The notes beneath the pieces are model-generated. The model was not told the origin of the DNA and ran no database searches. It saw only the letters and a program-made list of their open reading frames with translations. A stretch of 64,000 nucleotides of DNA from Bufo bufo (Eukaryota > Chordata > Amphibia > Anura > Bufonidae): assembly GCF_905171765.1 (NCBI RefSeq), contig NC_053391.1, positions 268,264,771-268,328,770 on the forward strand, read 5' to 3'. Of this stretch, positions 41,709 through 51,379 are shown piece after piece; within the stretch, counting starts at the first letter, position 1, and each line of letters opens with the position of its first letter. A program made the translations under genes and the position numbers.

Positions 41709-42151
41709 GGTATATCCTCTATATATGTGGCAGATGCCTCCCAGACATCTATCTCCACCCAAACTGTTATCCATATATATGTGATGATCTGCTATAAGCA
41801 GTCACACATATGCATGGTATATATGTGAACAGGTTTAGTTCCAGACATCCATATAGTCCCCACATGTCTGACTTCTCCACCTACTATAATTGCTCCATGT
41901 ATTACATTTGTATGTCACTGATGTATAGACATACTTATTGAATGTCTAATCTTTCTTTCTCCTTTTATTTCCTCCTCTGCAGGTTTCAGTGGACTTTCAC
42001 AAACATAAGAATCCAGCCATCATCCACTCAAAAGCAACCAGGTAAGTTCTACAATAATCAAATAAGACAATGTTAAAATAGTCTCCTAACTTAAAAACCT
42101 ATTTAAAACCTCCTACAGTTACAAGAAGGAACTGAATCCCAAGGTTTCATT
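41709..42151 (+). other. Short host or relic segment with a candidate 59-bp exon
   Basis: Between the palindromic element and PB-1. 41942-41982 is a pyrimidine tract ending CTGCAG. 41983-42041 is a 59-bp stretch open in two frames, followed by GTAAGT at 42042-42047, a consensus 5' splice site. No protein family is recognised. It may be a chance exon-like sequence or part of an older element. Confidence 0.3.
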
Positions 42152-42155
42152 TAAC

Positions 42156-45100
42156 CCTTTAGGTAAATATCTTGGTCAATATCTTGGTAAATATCTTGGT
42201 CAAATGCCAACTTTGTATAGAAAAATGTGAAAAGTTGTCTTTTGCCAAGATATTTCTCTCACCCAGCATGGGTATATGTAAAATGACACCCCAAAACACA
42301 TTCCCCAACTTCTCCTGAGTACGGAGATACCACATGTGTGACACTTTTTTGCAGCCTAGGTGGGCAAAGGGGCCCATATTCCAAAGAGCACCTTTCGGAT
42401 TTCACCGGTAATTTTTTACACATTTTGATTTCAAACTTCTTACCACACATTTGGGCCCCTAGAATGCCAGGACAGTATAACTACTCCACAAGTGACCCCA
42501 TTTTGGAAAGAAGACACCCCAAGGTATTTCGTGATGGGCATAGTGAGTTCATGGAAGTTTTTATTTTTTGTCACAAGTTAGTGGAATATTAGACTTTGTA
42601 AGAAAAAAAATCAAAAAAAAAATCATCATTTTCCACTAACTTGTGACAAAAAATATAAAATTCTAGGAACTCGCCATGCCCCTCACGGAATACCTTGGGG
42701 TGTCTTCTTTCCAAAATGGGGTCACTTGTGGGGTAGTTATACTGTCCTGGCATTCTAGGGGCCCAAATGTGTGGTAAGAAGTTTGAAATCAAAATGTGTA
42801 AAAAATGACCGGTGAAATCCGAAAGGTGCTCTTTGGAATATGGGCCCCTTTGCCCACCTAGGCTGCAAAAAAGTGTCACACATGTGGTATCTCCGTAATC
42901 AGGAGAAGTTGGGGAATGTGTTTTGGGGTGTCATTTTACATATACCCATGCTGGGTGAGAGAAATATCTTGGCAAAAGACAATTTTTCCCATTTTTTTAT
43001 ACAAAGTTGGCATTTGACCAAGATATTTATCTCACCCAGCATGGGTATATGTAAAATGACACCCCAAAACACATTCCCCAACTTCTCCTGAGTACGGCGA
43101 TACCACATGTGTGACACTTTTTTGAAGCCTAGATGCGCAAAGGTGCCCAAATTCCTTTTAGGAGGGCATTTTTAGACATTTGGATACCAGACTTCTTCTC
43201 ACACTTTGGGGCCCCTAAAATGCCAGGGCAGTATAAATACCCCACATGTGACCCCATTTTGGAAAGAAGACACCCCAAGGGTATTTAATGAGGGGCATGG
43301 CGAGTTCATAGAAAAAAAAAAATTTGGGCACAAGTTAGCGGAAATTGATTTGTTTGGTTTTTTTCTCACAAAGTCTCCCTTTCCGCTAACTTGGGACAAA
43401 AATTTCAATCTTTCATGGACTCAATATGCCCCTTAGCAAATACCTTGGGGTGTCTTCTTTCCAAAATGGTGTTATTTGTGGGGTGTTTGTACTGCCCTGG
43501 CATTTGAGGGTCTCCGCAATCATTACATGTATGGCCAGCATTAGGAGTTTCTGCTATTCTCCTTATATTGAGCATACGGGTAATGAGATTTTTTTTTTCC
43601 GTTCAGCCTCTGGGCTGAAAGAAAAAAATGAACGGCACAGATTTCTTCATTCGCATCGATCAATGTGGATGAAAAAATCTCTGCCAAAAAAAGAAAAAGG
43701 AGGGGAAAGGCGTCTGCCAGGACATAGGAGCTCTGCCCAACATCCATACCCACTTAGCTCGTATGTCCTGGCAAACCAGATTTCTCCATTTACATCAATC
43801 GATGTGGATGAATAAATCATTGCCGGGATTTTTTTTTTATATATATACAAAGTGTTTGCCAAAGTATATGAACACCGCCACCTCCTCAGCTCATATGCCT
43901 CGGCAAACGTATCTTTTACTGCAGAGGAGAAATCTCGTCTTGCAGCGCCGCATACACCGACTTGCGTGTAATCTTACAGCAGCGCAATGCTTCTGTCAGA
44001 ATGCACATCAGTGCTGCAGCTAGTCGATCGGTTGGTCCACCTGGAAGGTAAAAAAAACAAAACAAAAAAGAAAAAACCAGGCCGCAACGCAATAAATGTA
44101 TTAACTTTTGAACAGAACATATAAACTTTTTTTAACTGAACGTTAACTTTTTTACTTACCGGTAATTTTTTTTTTTGTTTCGTTTTTTTTTTACCTTTAT
44201 AGAAAAAACCTCTCCTTCCCCATGGGACAATGTGCAAAGCGCAAATCGCCCAAAGATGTGGCGAAGTACGTTATGCACTTTATCCCAGGTGAAAGGAGAG
44301 GTTTGCAGCAGCTATGAGTAAAAGGGCCCTAATAGCCCTGTGTGCCTGTCCTGTGAGATGCAATCCCTATGCTAAGTGTACCTGTGTGTGGTACTTCCGG
44401 AAACACTCTCCATAGCATAGGGCAGGGTGGTCAGGACAGTCAGGACAGAAATAGCGGGTGTCACGCCTTATTCCACTCCTGCTACAGACACGACATCTTT
44501 TTCGGGGTGACGGTTGGGTTGCGGTACCAGGAACGACACTGGGGAAATGTCGCTCGTGTAGACGGCTAACTACACTGGTGGATGGGGCCACGGAACCTTC
44601 TGGATACAGGAGGTTCTCGATGATCTCTTCCTGGAATTTGAGGAAGGATCGTGTTCTCCCAGCCTTACTGTAGAGAACAAAACTATTGTACAGAGCCAAT
44701 TGAATTAAATATACAGACACCTTCTTATACCAGCGTCTGGTGCGTCGGGAAACTAAATACGGAGACAACATCTGGTCATTGAAGTCCACCCCTCCCATGA
44801 GCAAATTATAGTCGTGGACTGAGAGGGGCTTTTCAATGACACGGGTTGCTCGCTCAATTTGTATTGTCGTGTCTGCGTGAATGGAGGAGAGCATGTAAAC
44901 ATCACGCTTGTCTCTCCATTTCACCGCGAGCAGTTCTTCATTACACAAGGCAGCCCTCTCCCCCCTTGCAAGACGGGTGGTAACGAGCCGTTGGGGGAAG
45001 CCCACGCGACTAGTTTGCGCGGTGCCACAGGCGCAAATCTGTTCTAGAAACAAATGCCTAAAGAGGGCCACACTTGTGTAGAAATTGTCCACATAAAGAT

Positions 45101-46215
45101 GGTACCCCTTGCCAAATAAGGGTGACACCAAGTCCCAGACTGTCTTCCCACTGCTCCCCAGGTAGTCAGGGCAACCGACCGGCTCCAGGGTCTGATCTTT
45201 TCCCTCATAGATCCGAAATTTGTGGGTATAGCCTGTGGCCCTTTCACAGAGCTTATACAATTTGACCCCATACCGGGCACGCTTGCTTGGGATGTATTGT
45301 TTGAAGCCAAGGCGCCCGGTAAAATGTATTAGGGACTCGTCTACGCAGATGTTTTGCTCAGGGGTATACAAATCTGCAAATTTCTGGTTGAAGTGGTCTA
45401 TGAGGGGCCGAATTTTGTGGAGCCGGTCAAAAGCTGGGTGGCCTCTGGGACGGGAGGCGGTGTTGTCGCTAAAATGCAGGAAACGGAGGATGGCCTCAAA
45501 TCGTGCCCTGGACATAGCAGCAGAGAACATGGGCATGTGATGAATCGGGTTCGTGGACCAATATGACCGCAATTCATGCTTTTTAGTTAGACCCATGTTG
45601 AGGAGAAGGCCCAGAAAAATTTTAATTTCGGAAACTTGGACTGGTTTCCACCGGAAAGGCTGGGCATAAAAGCTTCCCGGGTTGGCGGATATAAATTGTG
45701 TGGCATACCGATTTGTTTCTGCCACGACTAAGTCCAAGAGCTCCGCAGTCAAGAACAGCTCAAAAAATCCCAGGGCCGAACCGATCTGAGCCATCTCAAC
45801 CCGAACTCCAGAGTGAGCGGTGAAAGGGGGAACTAATGGTGCGGCTGAAGTTGGTGACTGACAATCAGGATTTGCCAGCACCTCAGGGACTCTAGGGGGT
45901 CTACGGGCCTGTCTGTGCGGTGGCTGCGACGGGGTAACTACTGCACGTGCCACCGTACCAGCTTCAACTGCCCTTCTGGTGCTCGCCACGTCACCATGTT
46001 GTACGGCAGTGCTGGTACTAGGTCCAGGGAGGGCTGCGCTGCTGGTGTATGCCTCACCACGTGATCCGACAGCGCCAGCCCCACTCTGCTGCTCTTGAAG
46101 CGGATCCTGCGCAACCTGTGGTCTAGCGACACGGGGCCGGGTACGCCTGGTTCTATCAGGGACCTCCACCTCCTTGTCCGAACTTTGGGTCAGAGAGCCA
46201 CTGCTTTCTACAGGT
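42156..46215 (-). mobile_element. piggyBac-family element PB-1, truncated at its 5' end
   Basis: Reverse-strand transposase (44367-46301) with its 3' region at 42156-44366. The 3' region contains the same palindromic repeat family as PB-3 (42164-43500) and a segment with two loose copies of ATCGATGTGGATGAA-like sequence (43655, 43798). Left boundary: TTAA at 42152-42155 followed by CCCTTTAGG. The CCACCTCC termini of PB-3 are absent. The right side stops at about 46215, where sequence switches to a MITE fragment. Confidence 0.75.
42164..43540. repeat. piggyBac 3'-region palindromic repeats
   Basis: Several inverted copies are arranged back to back with centres near 42615 and 42990. CACCCAGCATGGGTATATGT recurs at 42261, is inverted near 42938, and recurs again at 43033. 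It is the same sequence family as 4387-6690 in PB-3. Confidence 0.8.
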
Positions 46216-46301
46216 TCATATTTGATTATAATGTCATTAAATAATATTGTATACGTATGAAAATGCACAACATAGCTACCCATGTCCTCAGCTCTATACA
46301 C
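44367..46301 (-). CDS. PB-1 piggyBac transposase, open 644-codon frame
   Basis: The frame is uninterrupted from 46301 to 44367. The catalytic aspartates lie in NICVDESLIHF, HLYVDNFYTS and GGVDFNDQMLSPY. The C-terminal cysteine-rich domain (KRCRVCSRSG ... CPDCPDHPALC ... CFRKYH) is complete and in the family binds the transposon end. Length fits the usual 550-650. The first 27-28 residues (MYRAEDMGSY...) do not match piggyBac; they are encoded by a MITE fragment (46216-46324). Homology to the PB-3 N-terminus begins at EPVESSGSL, so about 30 native N-terminal residues (MSNRGYSSEEAY... in PB-3) are missing. The enzyme excises and inserts at TTAA. It is the only transposase here with no visible stop or frameshift and could have mobilised PB-3-type elements, although its own copy lacks recognisable ends. 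Confidence 0.88.
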   Translation of the reverse strand: MYRAEDMGSYVVHFHTYTILFNDIIIKYEPVESSGSLTQSSDKEVEVPDRTRRTRPRVARPQVAQDPLQEQQSGAGAVGSRGEAYTSSAALPGPSTSTAVQHGDVASTRRAVEAGTVARAVVTPSQPPHRQARRPPRVPEVLANPDCQSPTSAAPLVPPFTAHSGVRVEMAQIGSALGFFELFLTAELLDLVVAETNRYATQFISANPGSFYAQPFRWKPVQVSEIKIFLGLLLNMGLTKKHELRSYWSTNPIHHMPMFSAAMSRARFEAILRFLHFSDNTASRPRGHPAFDRLHKIRPLIDHFNQKFADLYTPEQNICVDESLIHFTGRLGFKQYIPSKRARYGVKLYKLCERATGYTHKFRIYEGKDQTLEPVGCPDYLGSSGKTVWDLVSPLFGKGYHLYVDNFYTSVALFRHLFLEQICACGTAQTSRVGFPQRLVTTRLARGERAALCNEELLAVKWRDKRDVYMLSSIHADTTIQIERATRVIEKPLSVHDYNLLMGGVDFNDQMLSPYLVSRRTRRWYKKVSVYLIQLALYNSFVLYSKAGRTRSFLKFQEEIIENLLYPEGSVAPSTSVVSRLHERHFPSVVPGTATQPSPRKRCRVCSRSGIRRDTRYFCPDCPDHPALCYGECFRKYHTQVHLA

Positions 46302-46324
46302 AAAATCCCGGTGACAGGTTTCCT
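46216..46324. mobile_element. TTAA-class MITE end fragment
   Basis: It reads inward from TTAA at 46325-46328 as AGGAAACCTGTCACCGGGAT and onward, a form typical of frog piggyBac-type MITE ends. Only one end is present; the other side joins PB-1 coding sequence. It supplies the PB-1 ORF start codon. Confidence 0.6.
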
Positions 46325-46328
46325 TTAA

Positions 46329-46600
46329 GCAACCACTCTTAACGGTTAGAGACGACAGAATTATTTTGGAGGTTTGAGTACTCCGTTCTACCTAAGGTGG
46401 TGTCTGATTTCCACAGAATGGAGGAGGTTCTCCCTTCTTTTTGTGAAAATCCTAAATCAGAAGCAGAGAGAGCTTTTCACTGTTTAGATGTTAAGATATG
46501 CGTTCTCCGGTACTTGTCAGTTACCAGGACCTGGAGAAAATCCAATATTCTTTTCATTCAGTTTTTAGGGAATAGGAAAGGTCTTAAAGCTTCTAGAGCA
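46329..46600 (+). pseudogene. DIRS tyrosine recombinase, C-terminal fragment
   Basis: The frame around 46389-46590 encodes LPKVVSDFHRMEEVLPSFC followed by ERAFHCLDVKICVLRYL and NILFIQFLGNRKGLKAS, the conserved mid-to-late part of DIRS tyrosine recombinases, just before the catalytic box with the nucleophilic tyrosine. That box is not visible. About 80 residues between this piece and 29741 are missing, as is the C-terminus. Confidence 0.75.
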
Positions 46601-46691
46601 GGGATGCTCAACCTGCGGCCCTCCAGCTGTTGTAAAACTACAACTCCCACCATGCCCTGCTGAAGGCTGATAGCGGTAGGTTATATATATG
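46601..46691. mobile_element. hAT-type MITE end fragment
   Basis: CAGGGATGCTCAACCTGCGG followed by CCCTCCAGCTGTTG and AACTACAACTCCCACCATGCC is the end of a very common vertebrate hAT-like MITE. No matching right end is found after 47830, so it is truncated. Confidence 0.6.
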
Positions 46692-47822
46692 CAGGGCTTT
46701 TTTTCTGGCGGAACGCACCGGAACGGCGTTCCACCACCTTTTGACATCGCAGCCTGCCATGCTCCAGCATCGCAGGCAGCGATGTATCAGCGGGGAGGGA
46801 CTGGGAGGAGGAGCTGGGGGCCGGTGCGTTCACTGTGCTCCGGCCCCGCTGCTCCAGTACAGCTATAAAATGTGTAATTCAATTAATAATGATTCATGCT
46901 GCCCCCTCTGTAGTATAACATTCAATATATCCTACTCACAGGGCTACTGTTATATCGTAATGCAGGCCGGCCGGGCAGACGAGCGGCAGCGTGACTGACG
47001 TCACGTGCCTGCCCGGCCTACTTTATGAATGAAGCAGGCGGCGCAGGCACGTGACATCAGTCAGTCACTCTGCCGCTCTGCCGCTCGTCTGCCCGGCCGG
47101 CCTGCATTACGATATAACAGTAGCCCTGTGAGTAGGATATATTGAATGTTATACTACAGAGGGGGCAGCATGAATCATTATTAATTGAATTACACATTTT
47201 ATAACTGTACTGGAGCGGCAATGGGGGGTCTGTGGATGGCACTGTTATGGGGTGGGGGGGTCTGTGGATGGCACTGTTATGGGGTGGGGGGGTCTGTGGA
47301 TGGCACTGTTATGGGGTGGGGGGGTCTGTGGATGGCACTGTTATGGGGTGGGGGGGGTCTGTGGATGGCACTATTATGGGGTGGGGGGGGGGTCTGTGGA
47401 TGGCACTGTTATGGGGTGGGGGGGGGTCTGTGGATGGCACTGTTATGGGGTGGGGGGGGGGTCTGTGGATGGCACTGTTATAGGATGGGGGGGTCTGTGG
47501 ATGGCACTGTTATAGGATAGGGGATCTGTGGATGCCATCCACAGATCCCCCATAACAGTGCCATCCACAGATCCTCCACCCCATAACAGTGCCATCCCCA
47601 GATCCCCCATTAACAGTGCCATCCCCAGATCCCCCATTATCAGTGTCATCCCCATCTGGGGGTTTCTTTGCTGGGCTGGACTTTTATAGCCCCCCCAAAT
47701 TTTACTTGCATCCTTGTTCTCTAAAGGGGCGGTTTTAGGGGGCGGTCCTAGGGGTGGGTAGGGGCGTGGCCAGGGGAGGGGGGGTGAGTTCCACCACCTT
47801 TTCTCTGAGAAAAAAAGCCCTG
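46692..47822. mobile_element. hAT MITE with inner palindrome and minisatellite (1131 bp)
   Basis: The ends CAGGGCTTTTTTTCT and AGAAAAAAAGCCCTG are flanked by a perfect 8-bp duplication TATATATG (46684-46691, 47823-47830). Inside are a palindrome (about 46850-47004 against 47063-47215, with a TGACGTCACGTG block between the arms) and G-rich tandem repeats (47221-47530). It has no transposase, so it is non-autonomous. Confidence 0.93.
47221..47660 (+). repeat. Minisatellite, about 31-33-bp units, partly inverted
   Basis: Nine or more units of GGTCTGTGGATGGCACTGTT plus ATGGGGTGGGG with variable G runs; from 47533 the same motif continues on the opposite strand (GCCATCCACAGATC). Confidence 0.93.
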
Positions 47823-47830
47823 TATATATG

Positions 47831-47889
47831 AATTATAATATGTATAACCTAAGTACTTTGTTTGGTGGTGTGAGTGTTGAAATATAGGG
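47831..47889 (+). other. Short AT-rich segment before the DIRS right repeat
   Basis: This follows the MITE target duplication. No coding; by position it is DIRS 3' untranslated sequence. Confidence 0.4.
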
Positions 47890-48052
47890 CCTGTCAAGTC
47901 CAGAAGACACTGAGGATTGTATGGAGGTGGGCCCTTTTTGAAGCTTCCTGTCCCTGCCTGGAAGGAGGAGGAGGATGATCTCATGGTTAAGATGCTGTCA
48001 TGGAGGTTTCATGAATAGGGAATTACCGGTAAGACTAATTCCGTTTTTTATA
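47890..48052 (-). repeat. DIRS right inverted terminal repeat
   Basis: It contains GAGGAGGAGGATGATCTCAT (inverse of the 16753 block) and continues to TTACCGGTAAGACTAATTCC near the end. It marks the 3' limit of the DIRS element that begins at 16719. Confidence 0.8.
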
Positions 48053-48060
48053 GTGCCTAC

Positions 48061-48410
48061 TAGTGATGAGTGAAGCGAGCTTTGGATGCTAGATCTGAAG
48101 TCACTTCACTCAAAACTTTGGATTAATGCTGGACGGAGATCCATCTCTGTACAGCATTAAAATGTACTGCCGACGACGAGGCAAAGTTAGTAATTTGCAA
48201 AGTCGTGTGATTTTTAAAGTGTAAAACCCCTTGGCTTTGGTTCCGAGGTACTAGTCGGAAGCGAAGCCGAGTTCAGTTCAAAGTTATAAAGTGGTTTTCA
48301 ATTTAAAAATCAGAGGCCGTACATTTTAATTCTGTACAGAGACTCATCAGCAAAGTTTTTAGCTAAGTGACTTCGGATCTAGCATCCAAAGCTTGCTTCG
48401 CTCATCACTA
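48061..48410. mobile_element. hAT-type MITE (350 bp)
   Basis: The inverted ends TAGTGATGAGTGAAGCGAG and CTTGCTTCGCTCATCACTA are flanked by GTGCCTAC (48053-48060) and CTGCCTAC (48411-48418), an 8-bp duplication with one change. No coding capacity. Confidence 0.88.
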
Positions 48411-49260
48411 CTGCCTACTCTCCAATTGGTTAGTCTGCACTATTAGTGACTATTTGTCTAGCTGACTATTAGGGATACATTAGTATCAGCTGTTAACCAG
48501 TCACAGCCCCGGAGTCTCTGCTCTCACAGAGAGCAGAGACACAGGAAAAGTCGGTAAGGGACCAGAGTGGTGTCTTGCCGGTGATTGCTCCGATTGGTTA
48601 GTCTGTGCAGACTAACCAGTGACAGTGTAGGTATTGTAAAAATTCCAGTTTCAGGCCTTGATCTTCACTGAAATCAGGTATGGCCCCCATTGTGCCACTG
48701 ATGCCCCTTGTGCCTTTTATGCCCCCACACTGTATCATGCTGCCCCTTCCCCGCCAGCCTTAGTGCACTGATCTGGCAGCGGCTTAAGAAGTAAGCCACC
48801 TTCATCAGCAGCGAGGGTCAGCTGTAACATACTGCTGACACTCTGCTGTAACGACCGAGATTAGTACCGAGTTTGATCCCTGCTGTTTTAGCTGTCTATA
48901 GCGACTGCTGATGTAAGGGGTTAACAGAGGGAAGGAGTTCCCTCTGTCCCCCATCAGTCCACAGCACCATGGTATAAATATAACTGGTTCCCACACTGCC
49001 ATGAACATTGTAGGCTTAAATTAGTCTCAGGAGAGGCAGGTCTGTTAATTTTTAAGTAACCATCTGCAGAAGCCACCTTGACGTTGGTAGATGGGCCCGA
49101 CACATATTTGACACGTCTGCTATTAGACATACAACTATGTCTTATTTTTTAACCAGGGCTGTGACACAGCCCCGGAGTGTCTGCTCTCGACGAGAGCAGA
49201 GTCCCAGAACCCGGACCAATCAGAGTGGTCCCTTGCTTCCATTTTTCTTCATGTATAGTA
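48411..49260 (+). repeat. Unclassified interspersed repeat X, copy 2 (part 1)
   Basis: It shares GGTTAGTCTGTGCAGACTAA and AGTTTCAGGCCTTGATCT blocks with 58020-58110 and (inverted) 16680-16720. It contains a GTTAACAGAGGGAAGG block and CAGAAGCCACCTTGACG. An hAT element interrupts it at 49261. No coding is recognised. Confidence 0.6.
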
Positions 49261-50743
49261 CAGTGGCGTACATACAGGGGTCGCAGTTGCGACCGGGCCC
49301 GGCACTCCAGGGGGCCCGGCCGCCTGTGGACCCCTGGCCCCTGCAGTAGTGCCACTCAGACTCAGGTGTGGGCCCACGGCAGCGGCGGCGGCAGGTGACA
49401 GGGAGATGAACGCTTCCATTGTGGAAGCGCTCATCTCCATAGTGATCTGTATCTCCGTCCTCAGGACAGTGATACAGATTGCTGTGCTGCGGCCGGGCAG
49501 GGGAGGGAGGCGTCTCTCTTCCCTGTTCCTCTGATAGGCTGCAGGCTTTGTGCCGGCAGGCTATCAGAGCGGTGCAGGCGGCGCGATGACGTCATCGTGC
49601 CGCATGAGCTGTACAGCGCAGGACACAGGCCAGAAGAGGCCTGCATCGTATCGCTGCTAAGGAGGTAAGTATAAGGGTTTATTATTTTTTTTTAATACCG
49701 GACTTTGCTTGGGACATGAGGAGACACTTCATACTGGAAAATGGGGGGGGGGGGGGAAGGAAGGTAGGTTGGCACTACTTGATACTGGAAAATGGGGGGG
49801 GGGAAGGTTGGCACTACTTGATACTGGAAAATGAGGGGGGGGGAAGGTTGGCACTTGATACTGGAAAAAGATGGGGGGGGAAGGTTGGCACTTGATACTG
49901 GAAAATGGGGGGGGGGAGTTGGCACTTGATACTGGAAAATGAGGGGGGGGGAGGTTGGCACTTGATACTGGAAAATGAGGGGGGAGGAAGGTTGGCACTT
50001 GATACTGGAAAATGGGGGGGGAAAGGTTGGCACTTGATACTGGAAAAAGATGGGGGGGGAAGGTTGGCACTTGATACTGGAAAATGAGGGGGGGGAGTTG
50101 GCACTTATTACTGGAAAATGAGGGGGGGGAGGTTGGCACTTGATACTGGAAAATGAGGGGGGGGAAGGTTGGCACTTGATACTGGAAAATGAGGGGGGGG
50201 AGTTGGCACTTGATACTGGAAAATGAGGGGGGGGGGAGTTGGCACTTGATACTGGAAAATGAGGGGGGACGGTTGGCACTTGATACTGGCACACGGGGCG
50301 GTTGGCGCTTGATACTGGCACACGGGGCGGTTGGCACTTGATACTGGCACAATATTGGGGGCACTATTGGGGACCACAGGGCACAGTATTGGGGTAGTAG
50401 GATGTTTTGTCCAGAAGATGGTAGGATGATGGAAAAGTAGTAAACCAAGATTTTTTATTTTTTGTCAAACTGCAGAGATTAAAAACGGCGTAAAAATGGT
50501 GGTCTGGTCTGAAAGGAGAAGACGAGGACAGAGAACATCTACATCGAAGGAGACGTCACTGGATGTAAGAGGTACGGGCGCTATTTATGGGTGGGGCTGT
50601 GTGTGTGTGTGGTTTGAGGGCGGGTGGGGACACAGGGGCCCAATAATCTCCTATTGCCCGAGGAAATGCCCCTCCCGAGACCGGGGGGGGGGCCCATGGA
50701 TCAGTTTCGCACCGGGGCCCCATGGATTGTGTGTACGCCACTG
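49261..50743. mobile_element. hAT-type non-autonomous element (1483 bp)
   Basis: The ends CAGTGGCGTACATACA and its inverse (TGTGTACGCCACTG) are flanked by a perfect 8-bp duplication GTATAGTA (49253-49260, 50744-50751). Inside are a GC-rich left part (49270-49670) and a G-rich minisatellite. No transposase. Confidence 0.93.
49722..50360 (+). repeat. Minisatellite with G runs, about 36-38-bp units
   Basis: About sixteen units of TTGGCACTTGATACTGGAAA followed by ATGAGGGGGGGG. Each carries 7-12 G, giving potential G-quadruplex DNA on this strand. The proline-rich frames on the other strand are by-products. Confidence 0.93.
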
Positions 50744-50751
50744 GTATAGTA

Positions 50752-51379
50752 GTTATAGTACTACTGTAATCCATAATAACCTCTAATCCTTAGTTCTATT
50801 GTTTGCATGTATAACAGTTTGCTGCCATATTTTGTTTGCTGTTTGTATATTAGCTTTATGGATGTGCACTACTTTGGATGTGACTTTGGATGTGACTTTG
50901 GATGTGACTTTGGATGTGACTTTGGATGTGCTAGTCTAAATTTTCTTACGGTGTGTTTGGAGGGTAGCTGCCTCCTTTTAAGATTAAGCACTCCCCACCC
51001 ATCTGCCCAGGCTTTCTAAGCAGAGTATAAATATAGATGATTCCTACACCTCCTGAACATTGTAGGTTTAAGTTAGACCAGCAATTCAGTTAGTGTTAAG
51101 TCCCCATCTGCAGAAGTCACCTTTGATCAAAAATGAGCGCAAAAAGATAGAGTAGGTATAGTACCATTGTATTCCTGAATAATCCCTTATCCCTAGTTCT
51201 ATTGTTTACATGTACGATATAACAGTGTGCTGCCATATTTTGTTCGTTGTTTGTAGGTTAGCACCTGTGAATTTGGATATGCTAGTCTAAATTTTCTTGC
51301 CAATGGTTGCAAAGGCAACCGGGTGCCTTACAAAAGCATTCAGGCTTGCCATGTACCTAAGCCTCAAGAACCTAATCAA
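50752..51379 (+). repeat. Unclassified interspersed repeat X, copy 2 (part 2)
   Basis: This continues the host of the hAT element. The block ATTGTTTGCATGTATAACAG recurs as ATTGTTTACATGTACGATAT near 51201, and CATTCAGGCTTGCCATGT at 51339 matches 58289. It includes the 12-bp array at 50871. Confidence 0.55.
50871..50930 (+). repeat. 12-bp tandem repeat, five copies
   Basis: CTTTGGATGTGA is repeated about five times without change. Confidence 0.95.

Noticed and set aside
47185..47655. Glycine/tryptophan-rich ORFs
   Set aside because: They are translations of the G-rich minisatellite in the hAT MITE.
49692..50448. Proline-rich reverse ORFs (209 and 239 codons)
   Set aside because: They fall in the G-run minisatellite and are open in several frames.
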